A stretch of 64,000 nucleotides of DNA from an uncultured Prevotella sp. (GTDB lineage Bacteria; Bacteroidota; Bacteroidia; Bacteroidales; Bacteroidaceae), in assembly GCA_900543585.1 (NCBI GenBank), contig UQRP01000010.1, positions 1 to 64,000 of the forward strand, read 5' to 3'. Below are positions 51,594-61,300 of the stretch, one piece after another (the stretch's first letter is position 1; every line of letters begins with the position of its first letter). Both the position numbers and the translations under genes were made by a program. The notes under the pieces are model-generated. The model was not told the origin of the DNA. It ran no database searches and saw only the letters and a list, made by a program, of their open reading frames with translations.

Positions 51594-53603
51594 TTACTTC
51601 ACCACCACCTTCTTCCCGTTGTGTACATAGATACCGCTCTGTTGTGGCTTCTCCGTCAACCGCATACCGTTGAGGGAGTACCAGGCATCGTCGTTAGCCT
51701 TATTGTCCACGGTGATGTTAGAGATGCCGGTAGCACTGGAGGTAGTGACTTGGTAGTTATTACTGCCATCTTTAGTAGACTGGATCTCTACATAGGTATC
51801 TTTTGTAAGGTTCTCTACATTGACGGTTTGGGGCTTACCTGTACCTAAACTAAAGACGCAACTTACATAGTCATCTTCGCTAGTAAGAGTAAAACTCTTT
51901 GCAATCCAGGTCTTTCCATTGTCTGACTTAGTTGTCGTCACCTTGTCACCGGGCCATTTAGAATTCGTTGGCGCATGGTTATCGTTTCCGCCCCATGTCC
52001 AGAAGTTAATTCCACTTTTCCATGCTGACCAGTCTGAACCTGCATTTGCTGCATTGACATATACAGTGATAGTCTTGTTCTCCCAAGGTGTAATGGTATA
52101 GTTGCGGGTGATGGTCTTGGTTACTGCTCCGTTAACTAAAAGGCCTACTGTGAGTGTACAGCTACTGCTGATGGTGATGGCAGTGCCACTGGCTACTTGC
52201 TTTCCGTTTGTAGCAGATGGCATGGTTCCATCTGTTGTATAAACGAGTTTTGCTCCGCTTGTGGCGGAAACAGCTATCAGATTAACATTGAAAGCATCGG
52301 AATAATTACCTGACGGCTTATTGGCAAAAGGAACTTCTGTGCTGTTAGAGAGGTAGTAAGAATAGTGGTAGCCACTAAGTACTTTTGTATATGCGGAACC
52401 GGCGAGGTTAACGTTAGCACTACCTACTTGCACTCTTAAAATACCATTGGTACCTTTGACATCGTTGGCGAAGTTGGTTGCACCATTTCTGATGTTTGAG
52501 TAGGTACTTGTGTTCGTAATGCCAGCAGCCTTACGGATATCAATCATTGCCTTGATATCGTAAGGATAGTCTAAATAGTGCTTATAGAATACGCATGGGG
52601 TGCCAGGCATGGCCAATAGATAAGCGTTGGCAGCTAATGTGTCGGCCTTGATGGGGTCTAAAGGTTCAGATACAGACCTATATTGAGTATCGTGATTCTC
52701 TACGAATGTCACGGCATATTGGCGGTAGTTGGCATCATGAATAAGGTTGTAGGTACTATTGAGTTTTGTCCAGTCGCTGTTGTTGATGGCATCACGCACA
52801 TTATAGCGGAATTGAAAGTCAAAAGCTGCGCTCTTCTTCTGGGTAGAGTCTATCCATGCCTCTATTTTTTCGTTGCTGTCCCAATACTCACCTACAGAGA
52901 ATTTTACACCGGCGGCGTCGTTGTAGTCTGCAACGTGACTGCCCCAGAAGCCCTTGACCATATCGTAACGGAAGCCGGTATAGCCCATGTCTTTGATGAG
53001 GAAGTTTTCGTATGCCTTGATAATCTTGTTGACGTTGGCACTCTTGTGGTCAAGGTCACGCTCGCCAGCCCAATCTTCACCTTCGTCATTATTGCTGCTC
53101 AAGGTAACGCCATCGGTCTTTGCCTGTGCTGCTGTTGTTATTTTATTTGAAGCATCGTCATTTGCAACAATGTCTGTCGTCTTAAACTGATAGGTAGTTC
53201 CGTTGTAGGTCTCAGCTGGGAATGTCCACCAACCATCGGTGTTATGATGGTTAATAACAACATCGGCTATTGTCTTGATGTCGTTGGCCTTGAACGTTGC
53301 AATCATGGATTTCAGTTCATCAGCTGTACCAAAGCTTGAGTTCTGGTTGAAATAATAATACGGATCATAGCCCATGGATGTTGGGTTCAGGGTCTTTCCG
53401 CTTTGGGGCACCCAGATTAAGTCGAAATATCCCTTGAAGTCGGATACACGGCTTTCCAGTTTTGTCCAGGCAGACTGAGCATAGCTGTCCCAGTAGAATC
53501 CCTGCAGCATCACGCCGCCATAGTTTGCCGGCCATCCTTGTGCCCAAGTTCCGAGTGGCAGGGCGAGGAGGATACCGAGGATAAGATGTTGTAATCGTTT
53601 CAT
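51594..53603 (-). CDS. GH13 alpha-amylase with C-terminal starch-binding module (SusG-like role)
   Basis: Hydrolyses alpha-1,4-glucan. A signal peptide (MKRLQHLILGILLALPLGTWAQ, no lipobox) precedes the (beta/alpha)8 barrel with the four GH13 regions: DVVINHH, GFRYDMVKGF (nucleophile Asp214), SVGEYWD (acid/base Glu239) and FVENHDTQ (Asp305). Domain C and an Fn3/chitobiase-like segment (VYTTDGTMPSATNGKQVAS) follow, then a CBM26-like module (VYVNAANAGSDWSAWKSGI) and the short Prevotella tail WYSLNGMRL to GIYVHNGKKVVVK. 669 residues. It lies downstream of the Sus genes on the same strand but has its own control region with a LacI-type operator candidate, so it is probably a separate transcript. 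Confidence 0.93.
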   Translation of the reverse strand: MKRLQHLILGILLALPLGTWAQGWPANYGGVMLQGFYWDSYAQSAWTKLESRVSDFKGYFDLIWVPQSGKTLNPTSMGYDPYYYFNQNSSFGTADELKSMIATFKANDIKTIADVVINHHNTDGWWTFPAETYNGTTYQFKTTDIVANDDASNKITTAAQAKTDGVTLSSNNDEGEDWAGERDLDHKSANVNKIIKAYENFLIKDMGYTGFRYDMVKGFWGSHVADYNDAAGVKFSVGEYWDSNEKIEAWIDSTQKKSAAFDFQFRYNVRDAINNSDWTKLNSTYNLIHDANYRQYAVTFVENHDTQYRSVSEPLDPIKADTLAANAYLLAMPGTPCVFYKHYLDYPYDIKAMIDIRKAAGITNTSTYSNIRNGATNFANDVKGTNGILRVQVGSANVNLAGSAYTKVLSGYHYSYYLSNSTEVPFANKPSGNYSDAFNVNLIAVSATSGAKLVYTTDGTMPSATNGKQVASGTAITISSSCTLTVGLLVNGAVTKTITRNYTITPWENKTITVYVNAANAGSDWSAWKSGINFWTWGGNDNHAPTNSKWPGDKVTTTKSDNGKTWIAKSFTLTSEDDYVSCVFSLGTGKPQTVNVENLTKDTYVEIQSTKDGSNNYQVTTSSATGISNITVDNKANDDAWYSLNGMRLTEKPQQSGIYVHNGKKVVVK

Positions 53604-53692
53604 GTTATTGTATTTTATTTGTTTTCAGATTTCTCTCTTACTGTTGACGCAAGGTGGATATCATCTGTTCTCGCAGTCTTTTGGGTTTCCTT

Positions 53693-53700
53693 ATGCGAAG
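53693..53700 (-). promoter_or_regulatory. Possible -7 box for the amylase gene
   Basis: TAACTTCG on the minus strand, one base off TAnnTTTG, 90 bases before the amylase start. No better box was seen between 53604 and 53760. Confidence 0.35.
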
Positions 53701-53757
53701 TTACGAAAAGTTCTTGTTGCGCTATTGCATGATTTATATCAATTAATGATTATTGTG

Positions 53758-53771
53758 TGCAAACGATTGCG
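53758..53771. promoter_or_regulatory. LacI/GalR-type operator candidate upstream of the amylase
   Basis: TGCAAACGATTGCG within GTGTGCAAACGATTGCGCA fits the LacI-family operator form. It starts 155 bases upstream of the amylase ATG, almost the same distance as the matching site upstream of GH2 (157 bases). Confidence 0.5.
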
Positions 53772-53960
53772 CATGGCGCCGTCCTGGTCTCGCCTTCTAT
53801 CTCACCGGGCGAAAAAGCCATCATGCGTGCCGCTTTTACTGCTGGCTTCCCGGAGGTCATCCTCAAGGACAACGGCTTTGCACCTTTAGCAAAGCCTGCG
53901 GGGCAGAGCTTCGATGCCTGTGTCTATAGTGGCTCACCCGTTGCGTGGCATATGCCATAG
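53766..53960 (+). pseudogene. Relic of the C-terminal part of a REP-associated-transposase-like protein
   Basis: An open stretch encodes GAVLVSPSISPGEKAIMRAA, then FTAGFPEVILKDNGFAPLAK and PAGQSFDAC. From memory, this pattern (SP.IS.GEK, NGF..LAKP.G..FDAC) is the C-terminal extension of long Y1-type (REP-associated) transposase-like proteins in Bacteroidales; in those it continues into a LLLLAPW motif, absent here. No start codon context, promoter or N-terminal domain exists, so it is a fragment. Its frame runs straight into the 22-bp palindromic array at 53943. The relic call is fairly secure; the transposase assignment is moderate. Confidence 0.5.
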
Positions 53961-54026
53961 ACATCGCTGACATTTGCCACGGATATCGCTGGCATATGCC
54001 TTAAATATCGCAGGCATATGCCACGG
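53943..54026. repeat. 22-bp-period palindromic tandem repeat, locus 3 (four cores, inverted)
   Basis: Cores GGCATATGCC, GACATTTGCC, GGCATATGCC and GGCATATGCC start at 53947, 53969, 53991 and 54013, exactly 22 bases apart, with spacers in the reverse orientation relative to loci 1 and 2 (GGATATCGCT). Confidence 0.85.
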
Positions 54027-54061
54027 ACAATCCATAGAAGTAGTGCTAAAGATGGAATGGT

Positions 54062-54110
54062 ATTGCCGGTGACATCGTAGGGGCACGTTTATCCCCGCCC
54101 TAACCCCGCA
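54062..54110. repeat. GC-rich dispersed cassette next to locus 3
   Basis: TTGCCGGTGACATCGTAGGG to CCCCGCCCTAACCCCGC, closely similar to 6422-6478. The gap 53604-54469 contains the amylase control region, the relic, the 22-bp array, this cassette, a GCGCAAAG-type repeat and a terminator, and no intact gene. Confidence 0.5.
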
Positions 54111-54282
54111 AGACACATCAAAACCATTCCCGTCACGATTCAAATAAAAACTAAGGAAACCAAGATAAAACCGCATGGCGATTTACTATGCGGGCCAAAG
54201 GCCATCTCCTTTACGCCCTTTGCGCCTTGTCGAGAGATGCCCAAACGCAGGCTGCAACTCAGACAGCGAGATCTTTTCTCGC

Positions 54283-54317
54283 AAAGGCGCGAAGAGCGCA
54301 AAGAGGAAGCATGACTG
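54283..54317. repeat. Dispersed CTCGCAAAGGCGC-type repeat
   Basis: CTCGCAAAGGCGCGAAGAGC followed by GCAAAGAGGAAG resembles CTCGCTAAGGCGCAAAGG at 63446. Nearby, at about 54343-54375, a TTTCACACGGATTTCACGG stretch belongs to the CACAGATT-type repeat seen at 62993-63098. Confidence 0.5.
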
Positions 54318-54410
54318 TTTCTGAAAGAGGGCAACGAATTTCACACGGATTTCACGGATGGCACAGATTACCTTTCTTCTATCCGCGTTGGCGCGGTAGG
54401 AAGAAAACAG

Positions 54411-54446
54411 AAAGGGGACAGCCCCAATGACGGAGCTGCCCCCTTT
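54411..54446 (-). terminator. Terminator of the Sus operon
   Basis: AAAGGGGACAGCCCC (54411-54425) pairs with GGAGCTGCCCCCTTT (54432-54446), with one A-C mismatch and a C-C mismatch. On the minus strand it follows the stop of the SusF-like gene by about 23 bases and ends in CCCCTTTCTGTTTTC. Confidence 0.75.
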
Positions 54447-54469
54447 ATTATAGATGTGAGCGGGAAAAA

Positions 54470-55441
54470 TTACTTCTTCACAAAGGTCAATGTCGTTGTG
54501 CCTTCATAGTTCAACTTGAACGTGAAGTCGTAGGTACCGGCATTCAATGTCAGATTCTGACCATTATTATAAGTAAGGTCGCCAAAATCCGTAATGTCAT
54601 TGCGGCCGCCCCAACTGATTGTCCAGTCGTGATTCAGACGAATCTTGAACGAGGTGTTGTCATCGGGGAAGACAACACCCGAAGCCGTCCAGCAGTCGTT
54701 GGCCTTATCATAGGTGAGATCAGTATCTGCACCCCAACCATTGAACGAACCTATCAGGCTAATGTACTTCACCTCTGTAGCTGTAGCTGTGAACGTAGCG
54801 GCATCGACATCGATCTTATAGACGCCATCAGAAGGAATGGTCACAGAACCTTTCACATTGCCATCCTTGTCCTTATATTCAAAAGTACCGGCTGACAAGT
54901 AAGCATAGCCCTGATAACCTGTCTTGTCATTGTTCACCTTCAGGCGCTTCTCACCAATATAGAGGAAGTTAGCAGCATCTTCTTTCTTCAGCGTCACAGG
55001 AGCTGTGAAAGAAGCCGTGCGAACATAAGAAGTACTGTCAGAGAGCGTGATGGTATCAGACACTTCGACTGGGACATTTATCACAGTCTCCTGCTCACCG
55101 TAGAGGGCGGTGACATACTTAGCCAGATCATCAGCCTTGGCAGAGCCGTCAGCGTTGGCAGCAATGCTATAGCTGACGTTCTTGTTGGCGTTGTACAGTG
55201 TCAGTCCTAACTTTTCAGAGGCAACGCTCTTGGAAGACGTCACCGTGGTCTTGACCACAGGCACGGTCTCTGAGGTAACACTATTAAAGTCAGCAGCGCC
55301 AGCGCTTTCTGCTGTAAGGGCCACCGTGTAGGCACTCTCCTGAGGATTGCTTTGAGGCGCTGACCACTCTTCGTATTCATCAGAGCAGCTTGCCAGCATC
55401 ACAGCGGCGATGCCGAGAGAAAATAATATTGTCTTTTTCAT
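54470..55441 (-). CDS. SusF-like starch-binding surface lipoprotein
   Basis: Surface lipoprotein of 323 residues, last gene of the Sus operon. The lipobox VMLASC (Cys about 19) is followed by acidic SDEYEEW, consistent with surface export. After a beta-rich N-terminal part (repeat-like SVTSETVPVVKTTVTSSKSV), the C-terminal ~110 residues form a SusE/F-type carbohydrate-binding domain: YISLIGSFNGWGADTDLTYD, FKIRLNHDWTISWGG and LNAGTYDFTFKLNYEG, with tryptophans suited to stacking on starch helices. It starts 12 bases after the SusE gene stop. It has one visible starch-binding domain, fewer than classical SusF. Confidence 0.83.
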   Translation of the reverse strand: MKKTILFSLGIAAVMLASCSDEYEEWSAPQSNPQESAYTVALTAESAGAADFNSVTSETVPVVKTTVTSSKSVASEKLGLTLYNANKNVSYSIAANADGSAKADDLAKYVTALYGEQETVINVPVEVSDTITLSDSTSYVRTASFTAPVTLKKEDAANFLYIGEKRLKVNNDKTGYQGYAYLSAGTFEYKDKDGNVKGSVTIPSDGVYKIDVDAATFTATATEVKYISLIGSFNGWGADTDLTYDKANDCWTASGVVFPDDNTSFKIRLNHDWTISWGGRNDITDFGDLTYNNGQNLTLNAGTYDFTFKLNYEGTTTLTFVKK

Positions 55442-55453
55442 TTTCTTACTGTT

Positions 55454-56647
55454 TTATTGTGCGATAAAATGGTACTGACCGGTGATGTCGTTGAAGAACA
55501 CACGGTACTTACCTGCCTTTAGAGGAATGTTTGAACCGTTTTGTACACCATATCCATAGGGGAAGCCTGAATCACCCCAGTTGATATCCCAAGCGTGACC
55601 TGTGAGGAACTTCGCCTGAGGAGCGTCTCCAGAGGTAGCATCAACATCATAGTACCAGTCATGGTTGATAGAACCGGCCACTGTGCTCACCGGTGTCATC
55701 TCTGTTGTTGTACCCCAACCATTGATTGTACCAGAAATCTGGATGTTGGCATAGACGGCTGGAGCTTGATTCTCTACTTTCTCCATCTTGCAGGTGCGCT
55801 TAGTAGGATCGAGCGTAATCTTATAGTAGCCTGCCTCGGTGACAGCAATATTACCCGGATCACCACCTCCGTCACGGAACACAAAGTCCTTGCAGACGAC
55901 ATCAACCGTATTGGACCAGTTGTCAAGGTAATGGATAATCTTGAACTCACCTACCGGGAAGTAGCCTGTATAAGTGAGGATACCCACACCTGTCTTCTTG
56001 TTATACTCTTCGCCAGGCTCTGTGTACAGAGGTATGACAGAGGTACCGACCTCGGAAGCTTTGTTCTCCCATGCACCGTCTGCAATATTACCGCCAATGA
56101 GATACCACTCATCAATAGCAGCGTCAGAAAGCTCCACATAGTAAGGCTTTGCATTGACGGCAACGATATTAGAATAGATAGTATCTGAATTGTACACGGC
56201 GCGCACACGTGTATAGAATGTCTGGTTGTCAGGCACGTTGTTCTCTTTCCATGCATAGAGCTGCTCCAGTCCAGTAGCAATGTCTTTAGCAGCTACCGCA
56301 CTCTTGCAGACTGACGAAGCGTCACCCACATTGGCATAGTTGGCTGTGCCTTTAGACACGGCGTCTTCGTCGTCTGTTGGCGTAGTCCAGTCAGAAGCCT
56401 TATCCGACTTACCTATCTGAACCTGATATTCAGCAACCGCAGGGAAGCCGTAATCAGGCTGAGACCAGGAGAAGGTCAGAGATGTTGAAGACTTCAAATC
56501 CAGACCAGCATTGGCAAAAGCCGGGGTGTTTAGTTCAAAAGTGGTCGGCTCCTGAATGGTAGGGTTGTGGTCGAGGTCGCTGTCGCAAGCCGACAACATC
56601 AGGGCCGCTCCCGCCATCATGCCAGCAATGATATGATAGTGTTTCAT
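55454..56647 (-). CDS. SusE-like starch-binding surface lipoprotein
   Basis: Surface lipoprotein of 397 residues with lipobox LMLSAC (Cys about 21) and acidic DSDLDHN after it. An N-terminal Fn3-like SusE domain (LKSSTSLTFSWSQPDYGFPAVAEYQVQIG) is followed by two SusE/F-type binding domains; the last shows IQISGTINGWGTTTEMTPV, KFLTGHAWDINWGDSGF and LKAGKYRVFFNDITGQYHFI. It probably helps hold starch at the surface for the SusCD complex. It lies 68 bases after the susD stop and 12 before the SusF-like gene. Confidence 0.87.
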   Translation of the reverse strand: MKHYHIIAGMMAGAALMLSACDSDLDHNPTIQEPTTFELNTPAFANAGLDLKSSTSLTFSWSQPDYGFPAVAEYQVQIGKSDKASDWTTPTDDEDAVSKGTANYANVGDASSVCKSAVAAKDIATGLEQLYAWKENNVPDNQTFYTRVRAVYNSDTIYSNIVAVNAKPYYVELSDAAIDEWYLIGGNIADGAWENKASEVGTSVIPLYTEPGEEYNKKTGVGILTYTGYFPVGEFKIIHYLDNWSNTVDVVCKDFVFRDGGGDPGNIAVTEAGYYKITLDPTKRTCKMEKVENQAPAVYANIQISGTINGWGTTTEMTPVSTVAGSINHDWYYDVDATSGDAPQAKFLTGHAWDINWGDSGFPYGYGVQNGSNIPLKAGKYRVFFNDITGQYHFIAQ

Positions 56648-56715
56648 TTTTTTTTAATCTAAATGGTTTGTTGCAGTGGAGGGGGCTCAGCGAGCCCCTT
56701 CCCATGATGGTAATA

Positions 56716-58380
56716 TTAATAGCCGGGATTCTGCTTCAAGTTCTTGTTAGAGTTGATATCATCGGCCGGAATAGCAAACAAGTTATAGTGGCTGTCGACA
56801 TTGCGCCCCTGGAGGACACCGCCCTTCCACGACCAGTTGTAGTTTACACTACCTGCGAAGCGGTTGAAGCGCACGAGGGTAGTACGGCGCATGCCCTCAA
56901 AATAGAATTCACGGCTCCACTCGTCGCAGATGTCTGAAAGCGAATAACCTGTCTTTGCCTGTGCATGAGAACGAGCACGCAATTTATTCAGATAAGTAAT
57001 GCCTTGTGCCGTAGCCTTGTCACCACTCAGACGGGCTGTTGCCTCAGCGTATGTCAGATAAGCCTCAGCCAAACGGAAGAGGAAGAAGTCACAGTCTGCA
57101 AACTTACTTGACTTAGTCGTACCGCCGTCAGAATATCTGTTAGTAAACTTGCAGGCAGCATATCCATTGGTAAACTCGTTCAAGTCGGTATTCTCCAGTG
57201 TGCGGGTATTGAACGCATTCTTGGTTCGGTCAAATCCATAGTTGCTGAACAGGGCACGGTCGTCACCGGCAGCCTGATACATCTGCTTCACGGTAGCTTT
57301 TGCAGGGGCATCGTCGTTGGGGAAGAATTTCTCCACGAGCTGCTGCCTTGCACGGTTACCACCCCAACCTTCAGTTGTTCCATTGCCAATGATAGAGTCA
57401 TTGTTTTGGATATCCCAAATCTCGGTGTTGTTCTCAGCACCAGCCATCAGGAACAGCGAGGTACCCCATGATGTGGTATTGGTACCATCCTGCGGCAGAG
57501 AGAGGAGGCTCTCCTCGCTGGCACCATTCTGGCCGTTGTTACCCATGAAGAGCTCCTGGTAAGCAGTCCAGTTGCTGGTCCCTGCTGTAGTGTGCAGGCG
57601 GTAAGGCGAATTCTTGATGACGTCTTCAGCATATTTAGCTGCCAACTCGTATTGCTCCTTACCCGTATAGACCTTGGCGTTCAAATACAAGCGTGCAAGC
57701 AAGAGCTCGTCAGTCCACTTGTTGGCACGTCCGTATCCGCTCTCATTCTCTTTCGGTGCTGATGTGGGAGCACTCAGAGATCCCTGAATGTCCGTCAGCT
57801 CGCTGACAATCCAGTTGAAGAGATCGGCACGCTTGATCTGCTGGGGAGCATCAGCAGAGATAGTTGTAGCAAAAGGCACATTGCCCCAGCCATCCATCAG
57901 GACAGAGTAGTAGTAGGCGCGCAGGAAACGAGCCTCTGCTGTCTTCTCAGCGTCTGCACCGGAATAGCTCATCAGATACTGGTTACAGTAGTCGATGCCG
58001 GCATACAGACGGTAATAGAAGCCTTTCAGCATTGGGTGGGAGTCGCTGAACTGTGCGAAGTCGTACTCCTTAACGCCAGGGTCACCCCATCCACAGAGGC
58101 TCTCGTCTGTTGTGAGCTCCTGAGAATTGAAAAGTTGGCGCATGAAACCGGTAGTACCACCATCAAGACCATCAATATCGCAGTCACCATTGGCACCGCC
58201 TTGTCCTGCTACAGCCATGTTGGCATAGCATTTGTTCAGCAGGTTGTCGGCCAGGTTATCACCAGATGTGAGTGTGTTGGGATCGATAGGCGTGACATTC
58301 AAGTCATCAGCGCATGATGTCAATCCCAATGTCAGCACGGCAGCTGCTGAAGGAATGATATATTTAATGTAGTTTTTCAT
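56716..58380 (-). CDS. susD: SusD-family starch-binding lipoprotein
   Basis: Partner of the SusC transporter, 554 residues. Lipobox LGLTSC (Cys about 23) then ADDLNVTP. SusD signatures: SGADAEKTAEARFLRAYYYSVLMDGWGNVPF in the first half and FLFRLAEAYLTYAEATARLSG, LNKLRARSHAQ and DEWSREFYFEGMRRTTLVRFNRF near the end, terminating in NLKQNPGY. Spacing to susC is 19 bases. Starch as ligand is inferred from the SusE/F-type genes and the amylase downstream. Confidence 0.92.
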   Translation of the reverse strand: MKNYIKYIIPSAAAVLTLGLTSCADDLNVTPIDPNTLTSGDNLADNLLNKCYANMAVAGQGGANGDCDIDGLDGGTTGFMRQLFNSQELTTDESLCGWGDPGVKEYDFAQFSDSHPMLKGFYYRLYAGIDYCNQYLMSYSGADAEKTAEARFLRAYYYSVLMDGWGNVPFATTISADAPQQIKRADLFNWIVSELTDIQGSLSAPTSAPKENESGYGRANKWTDELLLARLYLNAKVYTGKEQYELAAKYAEDVIKNSPYRLHTTAGTSNWTAYQELFMGNNGQNGASEESLLSLPQDGTNTTSWGTSLFLMAGAENNTEIWDIQNNDSIIGNGTTEGWGGNRARQQLVEKFFPNDDAPAKATVKQMYQAAGDDRALFSNYGFDRTKNAFNTRTLENTDLNEFTNGYAACKFTNRYSDGGTTKSSKFADCDFFLFRLAEAYLTYAEATARLSGDKATAQGITYLNKLRARSHAQAKTGYSLSDICDEWSREFYFEGMRRTTLVRFNRFAGSVNYNWSWKGGVLQGRNVDSHYNLFAIPADDINSNKNLKQNPGY

Positions 58381-58399
58381 TGTTGTTTCCTTTCGAGTT

Positions 58400-61300
58400 T
58401 TAGAAGTTCAGACTGAGTCCGAGGATGAAGGAGATAGGTCTCGGATAGACATTGTTGTCTATGCCACCATAGACCTCAGGATCGACACCATCGTAGTTGG
58501 TGATAGTGAACACGTTGCTCACAGAGCCGTATACACGGCCACCGATGCCCTTGTAGCTGTCGCCACGGAAGAGGCCATCGAAGGAATAACCCAACGTGAT
58601 GTTGTCACACTTCAGGAATGATGCGTTCTGCACCCAACGGTCGGAGAGCACGGAAGTAACTCCATAAGAAGCCCAGTTGTCCTTCACAGCACTCACCAGA
58701 CGGTTCTGCAGGAAGTAGCCACTGACATTCTGGAAGATAGCAGAGTTGCTCACGTTGGCCATACCAGCTGCTATGTCGTTGAACACATAGTTGCCGATGC
58801 TTGCGCGGAAAGTCATGCCTAAATCCCAGTTCTTATACTCCAAGCGGGAAGACAGGCCCATGGTAACAGGTGCCGTTGGGCTCTTATAGAAGTAGCGGTC
58901 AGCGGAGGTAATCTGTCCGTCACCATTACGGTCGACGACAGCACCCTCAATAGCGTTTCCGTTCTTATCGTAAGCTTGCTGATAGACATAGAAAGAGTTG
59001 GCGGTGTGACCGACAGCCTGTGCCTGGCAGGTGTTACCCGTACCAGAAGAGATGCCTCCAGTAGCCACATAGTAGCCATCCTCGTCGCTCATCAGCTTGG
59101 TAATCTTGTTGTGGTTGTAAGTGAAGTTGTAGTCTAACGTCCAGTGCCAGTCTTTGGTATCCAGGGCAATCCACTTAATGGCAGCCTCAAAGCCAGTATT
59201 GGTCATATCACCAATGTTGGAAGTCACCGTGTTACGGAAGTTAGAACCAGCAGGTACTGACACCGTATTGATCAGGTCAGTGGTCTTACGGAAGTACCAG
59301 TCGAAGCTACCGCTCAGACGACGGTTGAGCACAGCCCAGTCGAGACCAATATTATAGGTAGTCGTTGTCTCCCATGTCAGGTTCGGGTTATATGCATTAG
59401 GACGTGCAAGGTTACCATTGCCCACAACATTATAATAAGAGCCATCACCAGAGTTCATGGTATAGTTGGCAATATATCCGTAGTCAGCGATACCCTCTTG
59501 CTGACCTGTCTGACCCCAGCCGAGACGTAGCTTCAAATCTGTCAGCCATTTGATGTCACGAAGTTTATTCTCATCCTTCATCTTCCACATGAAAGCTGTG
59601 GAGGGGAAGTAGCCCCAATGGTCCTTAAAGCGTGAAGAACCATCAGCACGGAAGGTAGCGGTGAGGAAGTAGCGGTCCATCAAGCTCCAGTTGGCACGTC
59701 CAAAATAGGACACGAGGTAGTTCTCGGTCTTGTAGTGATAAGGATCCTTAACACCATCTCCATCGTAGTCTACACCGGTGTCGGTATGGATACTGCTGTA
59801 TGTGCCGTTGTAAGCATCATTATAGGTCAGTGCACGGCTGTGCTCGTTTCTCCAGTAATGCGACTCCTCAGCACCACCCATGATATCAAAGTGGTTTTGA
59901 GCCTTGTCATTGAAGTCATGCGTATAGAGCGCATAGACACTTCCCTGATAGTTACGCTTGAGAATGCGGTCGAAAGAATGGCTGCCATAGAAAGATGCCT
60001 CTGGGCTGGTCGGGTCGATATCGGTGGTCTGGTTACCATAAGCGATGTCTATACCACCCGATGCGTGCAGGTGCAAATCCTCAAAACCGTGTATCTTATA
60101 ATCCACATCGCCACTCATGATGAGGTCGCGGCTGATAGCGGCGTCATGCTTCAGGTTGAGCAATGCTACTGGGTTTTCAGGTGCATTGGTGTTCTGCTGA
60201 TACCATGTAGGATTAGTCAGCAGTGTGCTGTTCACCCATGCAAAGTAGTTGCTGAAGTTCTCATGTCCTGTAAAGGTGTCGTCATTGACGCTGTGGGTAG
60301 GATCCATATACAAGGCTGCACTCACAGCGCTGGTATTGGCATAACGGCTCTTGGCCCACATTCCTTTCACATTGACGTTGAGCTTGAGATGCTCGTCAAG
60401 AAGTGTCGGGCTTAAGTTGAGAGAGCCTGTGAAGCGCTTGAAGTCAGAGGTCTTTAAAATACCTTGCTGGTCTGTATAGCCGCCACTGACACGGTAAGGC
60501 AGTACTTTACCGATTGTACCGCTCACTGTCACGGCATGGTCCTGGCTATATGCAGTGCGATAGATTTCGTCCTGCCAGTCCGTGTTGGCGGTGCCTAAAG
60601 ACTTGTAAGCATCGCTCTCTTCACCGAAGCGGTCGGCGATAAAGCTTCTGTATTCATCGCCATCCATTACATCGAGGGTCTTACGCTTCATGCTGACAGT
60701 AGCACTACCATTATATGATACCTTCGTGCCGCCGTGGCCTTTCTTCGTAGTAATGATGATGACACCGTTAGAACCACGGCTACCATAGATAGCTGTAGCG
60801 GAAGCATCCTTCAAGACAGAGAAGCTCTCGATATCCTGTGGGTTGACCATAGAAAGCGGGTTGGAAAGTCCCTTCACACCGTTGTTATCCATGGCCACAC
60901 CGTCGATGACGATCAACGGGTCGTTACTTGCATTCAGAGAAGCACCGCCACGAATACGAATGGTAGCGCCGCCACCAGGAGTACCGCCAGCATTGGTCAC
61001 ATTCACACCTGCGACTTTACCTTCGAGCATATCCTGAGCATTGACCACAAGTCCCTTGTTCTTGCTATCAGGTGTGAGAGCTGTCACAGAACCAGTGAGG
61101 TCGGTCTTCTTAGCCACACCGTAACCGATGACGACGACATCGTTGAGCGTCTTCTCGTCGGCTTTGAGGGTGATGACCATATTGTCGCCGGCTGTCACCG
61201 TCTGCGGGGTCATGCCCAAGTAAGTAAATGTAAGTTTAGTACCGGGGGCTACGTTGATGCTGTAGTTACCATCCATGTCGGTGATACCTACGGCTTTACC

